Part shown: in pieces, positions 57,286 through 64,000 of the stretch
Numbering within the stretch: position 1 is the first letter of the stretch
How the letters are laid out: each line of letters starts with the position of its first letter
From: Clostridiaceae bacterium DTU079
GTDB lineage: Bacteria > Bacillota > Clostridia > Acetivibrionales > Acetivibrionaceae
Direction of reading: 5' to 3'
Length of the DNA stretch: 64,000 nucleotides
NCBI GenBank assembly: GCA_001512505.1
Contig: LFSC01000009.1
Coordinates: 106,148-170,147, forward strand
Made by a program: the position numbers and the translations under genes
Notes under the pieces: model-generated
Databases searched by the model: none
Seen by the model: the letters and a program-made list of their open reading frames with translations, nothing else
Told to the model about the DNA's origin: nothing

Positions 57286-59067
57286 TCAAAGATCCAGTTT
57301 TATATGCAGTTCTTTAAGCTGCTCCGGCTCAACACTGTCCGGTGCATTGGACATAAGGCATGACGCATTTTGTACCTTCGGAAATGCTATAACATCCCTT
57401 ATGCTGCTTCTTCCGGCCATAAGCATTACAAGCCTGTCAAGCCCAAATGCCATTCCTCCGTGGGGAGGTGTACCATACTTAAAGGCTTCAAGAAGAAACC
57501 CGAATCTTGCCCATGCATCCTCTTCGGAAAAACCTAAAAGCTTAAACATTTTTGACTGCAAGTCCTGACTGTGAATTCTAATGCTTCCGCCTCCGATCTC
57601 GTTGCCGTTCAGTACCATGTCATAGGCTTTAGCTCTGACCTTGCCCGGATCGGTATCCAGCAATTCGATATCCTCATCCATCGGTGAAGTGAAGGGATGG
57701 TGCTTTGCCACATAACGTTTTTCCTCTTCATCATATTCCAGCAACGGGAACTCAGTTACCCACAAAAGCTTAAACTCCTTACTGTCCGTAAGCCCAAGCT
57801 TTCTTGCAATCTCCAGTCTCAGCTGTCCCAAGGAATCGAATACCACCTGGTCCTTATCTGCAACAAAGCATATCAGGTCACCGGGCTCGGCTTCAACCCT
57901 TTGCAAGATTGCATTCATCTCATCCTCACTGAAGAATTTTGTTATGGAGGATTTAAGGCCGTTTTCTTCTACAACTATCCATGCCATTCCTTTTGCCTTG
58001 TAAGTCTTAACCAGTTCCACCAGGGCATCTATTTCTTTACGTTTGAATTTTTCGCCACATCCCTTTGCATTTATTGCCCTAACACTTCCGCCGTCTTTTA
58101 CGGCATCGGAAAACACTTTAAATCCGCAGTTTTCAACCAGATCCGATACATTTACAAGCTCCAGACCAAACCTGATATCGGGCTTGTCGGATCCGAACCT
58201 TTCCATAGCTTCCTTATAAGGCATTCTTAATAAAGGAGTCTCAATATCAACATTTATAGCTTCCTTGAACAATCTCTTAATAAATTCTTCATTTACGGAA
58301 AGTACATCATCAACATTTACAAAGGACATCTCCAAATCTATCTGGGTAAATTCCGGTTGTCTATCCGCTCTAAGATCTTCATCCCTGAAGCATTTAACAA
58401 TCTGGAAATATCTATCGAATCCGGAAACCATCAACAACTGCTTAAATAGCTGAGGGGACTGGGGCAGCGCAAAGAATTTGCCGGGATGCACTCTGCTGGG
58501 AATAAGGTAATCCCTTGCACCCTCAGGAGTACTCTTGGTAAGCATCGGAGTTTCTATTTCCAAGAAACCTTTCTCATCATAGTAATCTCTTGCAATCTTA
58601 GAAATCCTATGCCTTAACATTAAATTTCTCTGCATATCCGGCCTTCTCAAATCAATATACCTGTACTTAAGCCTGGTGACCTCATTTACATCCGAATTTT
58701 CCTCAATATACATCGGAGGAGTCTCAGCACTGCTGAGTATCCTAAGTTCCTTTGCAATAATTTCAATCTCTCCGGTGGCCATCTCCGGATTTACTGCTTC
58801 AGGAGCCCTTTTCGAAACCACACCGCTAACTGCCACAACATATTCGCCTCTGACAGTTCCGGCTTTTTCGAAAATCTCAGGATCGCTTTCATCATTGTAT
58901 ACTGTTTGTATTATTCCGCTTCTGTCCCTTATATTTATAAATATAACTCCTCCAAGGTTTCTTGTTCTGTGGCACCAACCCATAACAGTAACGTTTTTTC
59001 CCACATCATTAATGCCCAACTCGGCACACATATGTGTTCTCTTTAATCCGCGAATTGATTCTCCCAT
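57286..59067 (-). CDS. aspS: Aspartate--tRNA ligase
   Basis: Class II synthetase; 593 aa, the bacterial type with a GAD insertion. N-terminal OB domain (VTVMGWCHRTRNLGGVIFIN), motif 2 with FRDEDLRADRQPEFTQIDLEMSF (FRDEDLRADRQPEFTQ), the GAD insert (about 310-420), and motif 3 GLDRLVMLMAGRSSIRDVIAFPK. It follows hisS by 23 nt, so it shares the hisS T-box control. Whether it also charges tRNA-Asn cannot be read from sequence alone. Confidence 0.97.
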   Translation of the reverse strand: MGESIRGLKRTHMCAELGINDVGKNVTVMGWCHRTRNLGGVIFINIRDRSGIIQTVYNDESDPEIFEKAGTVRGEYVVAVSGVVSKRAPEAVNPEMATGEIEIIAKELRILSSAETPPMYIEENSDVNEVTRLKYRYIDLRRPDMQRNLMLRHRISKIARDYYDEKGFLEIETPMLTKSTPEGARDYLIPSRVHPGKFFALPQSPQLFKQLLMVSGFDRYFQIVKCFRDEDLRADRQPEFTQIDLEMSFVNVDDVLSVNEEFIKRLFKEAINVDIETPLLRMPYKEAMERFGSDKPDIRFGLELVNVSDLVENCGFKVFSDAVKDGGSVRAINAKGCGEKFKRKEIDALVELVKTYKAKGMAWIVVEENGLKSSITKFFSEDEMNAILQRVEAEPGDLICFVADKDQVVFDSLGQLRLEIARKLGLTDSKEFKLLWVTEFPLLEYDEEEKRYVAKHHPFTSPMDEDIELLDTDPGKVRAKAYDMVLNGNEIGGGSIRIHSQDLQSKMFKLLGFSEEDAWARFGFLLEAFKYGTPPHGGMAFGLDRLVMLMAGRSSIRDVIAFPKVQNASCLMSNAPDSVEPEQLKELHIKLDL

Positions 59068-59090
59068 TTATTTACACTCTCCCTTTTGAA

Positions 59091-60344
59091 TTACATTTTT
59101 AAACGGTCTATTATTGTGTCAAGACTTATTTCTTTCTCTTCACCGGTTTTCATGTTTTTAAGCACTGCTTTGCCGGAATCAATTTCTTCATCGCCCAAAA
59201 CAATGCAATACTTTGCCTGAAGCTTGTCAGCATACTTCATCTGAGCCTTAAGGCTTTTTCCCATCAAGTCCTTTTCCGCACTAAGGGATTCTTTTCTTAG
59301 CTCATACACCTTCTTTTCAGCATACTTATGAGCTTTTTCACCTATAGCGGCAATAAATATATCTATGCCCTTCGGTTGCGGAATTTCTATTCCCTGGTTT
59401 TCCATAACCATTAACAGCCTTTCGATTCCTATTGCAAAACCGATTCCCGGTGTAGGCTTACCGCCGCATTCTTCAATAAGGCCGTCATACCTTCCGCCGC
59501 CGCAAACAGTACCTTGGGCACCGATGCTGTCCGATACAAACTCAAATACGGTTTTGGTATAATAGTCAAGTCCTCTGACGATATTTTTATCAACGCTGTA
59601 CTCAATTCCAATGTTATCAAGCCCGGCTTTTAATCCTTCAAAGTGATTTTTGCACTCTTCACAAAGATGATCGATAAGTGCCGGTGCTCCTGCAGTAATC
59701 TTTTTGCAGCCCTGTTCCTTGCAATCGATAATCCTGAGCGGATTCTTTTCAAATCTGGTTTTGCAGGTAGGGCACATATTTTCGAGATTCGGTCTTAAGT
59801 AATCCTTAAGCTTTTTGTTGTATTCTGCCCTACAAGCAGGACATCCTATACTGTTTATATTGAGCCTGACCTGGTTAATTCCCAATCTGTCGAACAGCAA
59901 CTTCACCATGCTTATTATCTCGACATCTATAGAAGGTCCATAAGAACCGAAAGCCTCAACTCCAAACTGGTGAAACTCCCTGTAACGACCTTTTTGGACA
60001 TTTTCATACCTATAGGCAGTAATGTTGTAATATAGCTTTACAGGCTGGGGAAGCGATGACATACCGTTTTCAATATAGCTTCTTGCAACTCCTGCAGTCC
60101 CCTCAGGCCGCAATGTTATACTCCTTCCGCCTTTGTCGGAAAATGTATACATCTCCTTTTGCACAATATCCGAAGTGTCCCCCACTCCCCGTTGAAACAA
60201 CTCGGTATGTTCAAATACGGGGATACGGATTTCCTTATAACCATAATCCGAACAAATCTGTGCTATTTCCTTTTCAATATAATGCCACTTGTGAATCTCG
60301 GACGGTAGTATATCCTTTGTTCCTTTAGGCGCCTGTGTTAACAT
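59091..60344 (-). CDS. hisS: Histidine--tRNA ligase
   Basis: Class II synthetase; 417 aa from MLTQAPKGTKDILPSEIHKW. Motif 2 around MFRYENVQKGRYREFHQFGVE (here YRYENVQKGRYREFHQFG), the His-specific GGGRYDGLIEECGG and GIGFAIGIERLLMV. A zinc-like insertion with CPTCKTRFEKN and CEECKNHF follows the catalytic start. The ATG at 60344 is preferred: GGAGG lies seven nt upstream and homology starts here. The 60404 start would extend into the leader. The gene lies downstream of a T-box. Confidence 0.97.
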   Translation of the reverse strand: MLTQAPKGTKDILPSEIHKWHYIEKEIAQICSDYGYKEIRIPVFEHTELFQRGVGDTSDIVQKEMYTFSDKGGRSITLRPEGTAGVARSYIENGMSSLPQPVKLYYNITAYRYENVQKGRYREFHQFGVEAFGSYGPSIDVEIISMVKLLFDRLGINQVRLNINSIGCPACRAEYNKKLKDYLRPNLENMCPTCKTRFEKNPLRIIDCKEQGCKKITAGAPALIDHLCEECKNHFEGLKAGLDNIGIEYSVDKNIVRGLDYYTKTVFEFVSDSIGAQGTVCGGGRYDGLIEECGGKPTPGIGFAIGIERLLMVMENQGIEIPQPKGIDIFIAAIGEKAHKYAEKKVYELRKESLSAEKDLMGKSLKAQMKYADKLQAKYCIVLGDEEIDSGKAVLKNMKTGEEKEISLDTIIDRLKM

Positions 60345-60421
60345 CATATACCTCCATTTTTTGAATATTCTCTTATTAATGCTCCGTGGGCATCGAGCTC
60401 CCATTGTGAAAATCTATTAAT

Positions 60422-60690
60422 TAAAGCCTCCCGTCTGACAAGACGTCAGGGACGAGAGGCCTTTATTCCCGCGGTACCACCCTACTAGGCAACACTATCG
60501 TGTGTTTGCCCACTTTACATTCTTTTAACGCAAGAATCTGCGGATCAATCTAATCGTATGATAATACTTTCAATCAACCGGCTCACGGGGGTCTTTCTCC
60601 AACCTATTTCCTTAAAAGTGCTTGCAGTCACGGCACTTTCTCCCTTAAAGGCAGTATTGGTTACTTCTCCCGTTCATAGCTGTTAAACAC
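60422..60690 (-). promoter_or_regulatory. T-box leader of hisS-aspS, likely His specifier
   Basis: Contains the T-box AGGGTGGTACCGCGG (60469-60483 complement), followed by a terminator stem CCTCTCGTC...GACGgGAGG (60422-60466 region) and U run. Stem I arms AATACT (60653-60658) and AGTATT (60563-60568) place the specifier loop just after; the codon there reads CAT (60558-60560), a His codon, followed by A. Uncharged tRNA-His would bind it and stabilise the antiterminator, switching on hisS and aspS. Confidence 0.88.
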
Positions 60691-60805
60691 AATATTAAAT
60701 TCAACTTTTTTTACACATTCAAAAGTTAAAATTATTGCTTTTATTTTAATTGTTCTGGCGGGAATTGTCAATATCCCATGAAATTATTATGTTATTTGCA
60801 TCCTA

Positions 60806-61571
60806 TTACCCCTTAACATTTTCAATAATTTTCTTGAGTTCTTCTTTAAGAGTTTTTTCATCTTTAACAAGTAAAAAATTCTTTCGTCTTTGTCTCTTTA
60901 ATATCTCTTTTTGATCCATTGTATCAGGACTTATTTCCAATTCATCTTCGCTTATCTCAATTCCATTCTTTGCGAATAGTTCTAAATTCTTAGGAACATC
61001 ATAACCGTCTTCGCTTTTGATAAATATTAAATTTACCGGATTAGTCAAAACATAATCAGCGATCTCATACGTTTTTGCAACATCTTCAGCCATAGGTTTA
61101 ACTTTTGAAAAGAAAACTATGCACTCTTCATTTTCATTTATTTCAATCAATTCTTCCGTCCAGCAATATGAATTCGCATCAGTAAAAGCTTTTAATGATG
61201 CTCCTTTCTTTATATCATTGTCTACACTATAATATACTTCATCTACACTAAAATCAATAACTGTAAAATATAACTCGGGAACCTCAGGTGGAATTTCAGG
61301 TATTTCTTTTGTATCCATAATAAATTCTTTTTTGATTTTAGAGTAACTTTAGCTATTAGATCTGCGTAAGATACGGAAGTTGCTTCATCCCATACTGCAT
61401 ATTTAGAATGAGAAATAATATATTCCTCGCTAGGTGTTACTTCTTTTAAATTTTGCATATTACTTACTATCGAACTATTATCCGCATTAACCGAATTTAC
61501 TTTCTGTTTGTCACAAGCGGACAAAACACTAACAGCGCAAGCCAATCAATAAGCCTTTTTAAACATCTCAT
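60806..61571 (-). pseudogene. Frameshifted hypothetical lipoprotein gene
   Basis: Two overlapping minus-strand frames join into one protein if two frameshifts are allowed. From an ATG at 61571 (GGGGGG nearby) the frame gives MRCLKRLI, then a shift to LACAVSVLSACDKQKVNSVN with a clear lipobox (LSAC), then, after a run of A near 61330, a second shift into EFIMDTKEIPEIPPEVPELYF and a C-terminal domain of about 165 residues ending EELKKIIENVKG. Either the gene is a decayed pseudogene or the sequence has two errors. I recognise no family. The intact reading would be about 245 aa. Confidence 0.6.
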
Positions 61572-62022
61572 AAACCCCCCGGATTTTCTATTATTAGTTG
61601 CGAGTCGTCTTAGTGAAGTATCTATACCAATTTAATATAACCTCATAACTCTTCAGTCTCGCGACACCCATATTTTATGCTAATTTATAATACTTTCCAG
61701 AATAAATTATCATAAAACTGCTATAGATGTCAATATCAGACAATAAATTATCCTATATAGATATATTTGATTAAATTGTAAATCCGGAAAGTAACTAAGA
61801 TTTATCGAATAATTTTAAAAATCTCTTTTTGAATATTAACCAAAAATCCTTTACGGCAAGTAAAAAACATCACAAGTCTGTGTCCAGGTTTTACATCCTC
61901 TGCTTCCACCCAGACCTTTTCTTTTGTCATAACGTTCCCAGTTTACTTAAAAATTACAGCATTATCAGTAATCATAACTAAAGGTAGAGCAATACCAACC
62001 AAAATTTCAATCTGAATACTAT
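61572..62022. other. Intergenic region with one small ORF
   Basis: Holds only a 42-codon minus-strand frame (61802-61930). Otherwise AT-rich with no clear repeat or promoter. Confidence 0.4.
61802..61930 (-). CDS. Possible small protein, 42 aa
   Basis: MTKEKVWVEAEDVKPGHRLV then MFFTCRKGFLVNIQKEIF. A GGGA lies five nt before the ATG. The composition is ordinary and not low complexity, but there is no homology support. Low confidence. Confidence 0.3.
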   Translation of the reverse strand: MTKEKVWVEAEDVKPGHRLVMFFTCRKGFLVNIQKEIFKIIR

Positions 62023-62388
62023 TTATTCTAATGGAATTCCAAGCTTGATAAATTCTTCCAGAGGAACAATTAAGCCAAAATCATTATCTACGTAAATTCC
62101 TTTTGGAAAGTCATTTTGTTTTAATATATCCTTCAAGCGTTCTTCTGATGTATACGTCATTATGATTATACGTGGATTCTTAAATGGAATTTTCTCTAAT
62201 TCATCTTTTTCATACTCCATCAAAGTAGTTTGTGTTACATCATAATCATAAAATATATGATCTGTCCCAAAATCAACTAAAAATCTGTTTTCATCTACAT
62301 CACAACATCTGATGCAATCCTTATGATTAATTGCTTTTATTATATCAAGACTGAAATTCTCATCTCCTATTAACAATATCCATTTCAT
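62023..62388 (-). CDS. Hypothetical protein
   Basis: Unrecognised protein of 121 aa from MKWILLIGDENFSLDIIKAI (start at 62388 preferred; the longer 62442 frame would overlap the next gene). Acidic, with alternating strands and helices (DENRFLVDFGTDHIFYDYD, PRIIIMTYTSEERLKDIL). The C-terminal GIPLE is not a recognised motif. It lies next to the permease gene; no function assigned. Confidence 0.55.
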   Translation of the reverse strand: MKWILLIGDENFSLDIIKAINHKDCIRCCDVDENRFLVDFGTDHIFYDYDVTQTTLMEYEKDELEKIPFKNPRIIIMTYTSEERLKDILKQNDFPKGIYVDNDFGLIVPLEEFIKLGIPLE

Positions 62389-62457
62389 TTGATTCACATC
62401 CAATAAATCTAGATTACCGGCTTTGAAATTTCTTGTACCCAATACAATTGCATTTTT

Positions 62458-63363
62458 TCATTTAAATACTATATTGCACAATGTGCCTGTAAAAACAGAA
62501 AATGTAACTACAAATAATAAATATATAATAAATTGTTTCAAACCTAGTATCGCCTTCAAAGCTCCAAGATTCGTTAATTTCGTCGAAGGTCCGGTTATCA
62601 TAAATGCTGCCGCCGATCCCATACTCATGCCGGCATCCAGCCATTCCACCAGCAGGGGAATCGTTCCTCCGCCGCATACATATAGCGGTACACCGATCGT
62701 AGAAGCCATCAATATTCCAAATTTTTGCTCACTTCCAAACAAACGTGCAAATGAGTCTGCTGGAACATAGCGCTGAAACAGTACTGACAAAATGACCCCG
62801 ATCAAAAAGTAACCACCGGTGGCTTTGATATTCCTGCCGATATTTTTGAGCAACCTTACAAGGACATTGGGATCGGTATCCCTGTTTGTCACATCTCCAA
62901 AGCTTTTAAAATTAAAAAAACTCTTCTTTCTATAAAATACATGGACACACAAACCGGCTGTTATACCGCAAAGCAGACATGAAAAAAAACGAATAAGCAA
63001 TGCGGTTTTACCCAGAGCCATACTATATATCAATAACTGTGGATTGAGTAATATGGAGCTCATCATAAAAGCAGCCAGCCAGTCGTCCCGCATGCCTTTT
63101 TTTGAAAATGAAGCCGCAATAGGTATAGTCCCATACATGCATAACGGCGAAGCTATACCTAAAAGGCTTGCAGGTATGATACCAAGCAGGCCCCACCTGC
63201 TGTTCTTCATCCCAATGAAAGCCGAATGGATCTTCTCCTTGCAGAATACTGAAATGACAGAGCCCAGCAGGATACCGAGCACCCAGTATTTAAAAATCTG
63301 ATTGAATAATACGGTAAAGTAATACCACAAATATGTAAACTCCCGGCTGAGTATATCAATCAT
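62458..63363 (-). CDS. UPF0718-type permease (DUF318)
   Basis: Membrane protein of 301 aa with eight to ten hydrophobic segments, resembling the UPF0718/ArsP-like permease family. Segments: WVLGILLGSVISVFCKEK, GIASPLCMYGTIPIAASFSK (the conserved CxxxxxxPI loop), MMSSILLNPQLLIYSMALG, and TIGVPLYVCGGGTIPLLVEWL. Both family Cys are present, in an arrangement used by arsenical and organic-arsenic permeases, but a substrate cannot be given. Its start overlaps the DUF362 gene stop by eight nt, so the two are co-transcribed. Confidence 0.85.
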   Translation of the reverse strand: MIDILSREFTYLWYYFTVLFNQIFKYWVLGILLGSVISVFCKEKIHSAFIGMKNSRWGLLGIIPASLLGIASPLCMYGTIPIAASFSKKGMRDDWLAAFMMSSILLNPQLLIYSMALGKTALLIRFFSCLLCGITAGLCVHVFYRKKSFFNFKSFGDVTNRDTDPNVLVRLLKNIGRNIKATGGYFLIGVILSVLFQRYVPADSFARLFGSEQKFGILMASTIGVPLYVCGGGTIPLLVEWLDAGMSMGSAAAFMITGPSTKLTNLGALKAILGLKQFIIYLLFVVTFSVFTGTLCNIVFK

Positions 63364-64000
63364 CGATTACCTCCAATTTATACTTCTGAGTTCCCAGTCC
63401 GATTTCCTCTGCGTAATCGAGCGTATGCGTACCATTCATTAATTTGATACGTCTTCTTAAGCTCGCGCTCTTCTCTTCATCTGCCGCAAAGACCTGATCT
63501 ACACAAGCCTTGTCAAGTGCGACAGGATCAAGCGAGGCCAGTATCCCGATATCCTCCAATTGCGGGGAGGCCGGATTTGAATTACAGTCGCAGTCTATGG
63601 AAAGATTGTTCATAACGTTGATATACAAGATATTTTCCCCGGCATAATCAGCGACTGCTTTTGCCGCCTCAGCCATGGATTCAAGGAAATGGTCCTGTAC
63701 GTATCCTCCGTACAGCCAGGAGTTGGTGTCGCGAACTCCGGCGTTATGGATCAGATTCTTTCCCTTTTGGGATGAAAAACCGATGGACATATTTTTGATC
63801 GCTCCTCCGAAGCCTCCCATTTCATGACCCTTAAAGTGTGAAAGAACAACAAAGAAATCATAGTCTTTAAAGTGAGACCCTACCAGTGCTTCTTTAAGAT
63901 GCTTTCCGTTTTCTATAGGCAAGCTGATTTCAGCTTCCGCATCCATAATATCCACCGATGTATAAGCGGTAAATCCATGATCCTTTGCAGCTTGCATATG
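63356..64000 (-). CDS. DUF362 domain protein, partial at window end
   Basis: The frame runs through the right edge; 215 codons are visible. VVLSHFKGHEMGGFGGAIKN and MSIGFSSQKGKNLIHNAG are typical of DUF362 proteins, which often contain iron-sulfur clusters; NNLSIDCDCNSNPASPQLED has the Cys pair. The visible part lacks the start; the Met at 63997 is likely internal. The gene is upstream of, and overlaps, the permease gene. A function in metal or redox handling is inferred loosely. Confidence 0.8.
   Translation of the reverse strand, partial: HMQAAKDHGFTAYTSVDIMDAEAEISLPIENGKHLKEALVGSHFKDYDFFVVLSHFKGHEMGGFGGAIKNMSIGFSSQKGKNLIHNAGVRDTNSWLYGGYVQDHFLESMAEAAKAVADYAGENILYINVMNNLSIDCDCNSNPASPQLEDIGILASLDPVALDKACVDQVFAADEEKSASLRRRIKLMNGTHTLDYAEEIGLGTQKYKLEVIDD

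Overview
The window looks like a stretch of chromosome from a cellulosome-bearing, spore-forming, low-GC Firmicute close to Clostridium (Acetivibrio) thermocellum. The main evidence is a secreted protein with an N-terminal type II cohesin and three C-terminal SLH repeats (21262-23097, SdbA-like) near pyruvate phosphate dikinase (27081-29708), together with spoIIP, CIRCE/HrcA heat-shock control, a T-box leader and an AT-rich base composition. The species is inferred from protein recall, not from a database search. Most of the window is core chromosome, and most genes lie on the minus strand.

Layout, left to right. 1-3.5 kb: edge of a possible amidohydrolase, apgM with a strong promoter, and a lone large serine recombinase with an odd N-terminus. 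3.7-7.4 kb: minus operon of zinc-ribbon protein, 5-formyl-THF cyclo-ligase, CPBP protease and sigma-54. 7.5-12.4 kb: cobT, short bL25, a hypothetical gene, a Q/N/D-rich probable lipoprotein and tmcAL. 12.5 kb: a nested inverted-repeat element with a second copy near 49.5 kb in the opposite orientation. 12.7-18 kb: RNase J, a GT4 glycosyltransferase and PhoH/PIN. 18.4-21 kb: membrane protein plus coiled-coil pair, cupin, a small gene apparently starting at ATT, and tRNA-Gln. 21-25 kb: SdbA-like anchoring protein and a secreted propeller-like protein. 25-29.7 kb: CoA-disulfide reductase/rhodanese, a truncated DUF421 protein and ppdK.

30.3-33.7 kb is the most distinctive part. A radical SAM/SPASM enzyme is followed by agrB, then an overlapping 55-aa agrD-like peptide gene, with a convergent GHKL sensor kinase. 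It looks like an Agr-type cyclic-peptide signalling cassette with a possible extra peptide-modifying enzyme.

34-49 kb is housekeeping: glyS; yicC-remA-gmk-rpoZ-coaBC; the hrcA-grpE-dnaK-dnaJ-prmA-rsmE-cheY heat-shock cluster behind a perfect CIRCE; then lepA and hemW. 49.5-60.7 kb: spoIIP, a very large activase/dehydratase-like fusion protein (1434 aa), signal peptidase I, and hisS-aspS behind a T-box whose likely specifier is a His codon. 60.8-64 kb is less conserved: a frameshifted lipoprotein gene, a hypothetical protein, an UPF0718-type permease and a DUF362 protein cut by the window edge.
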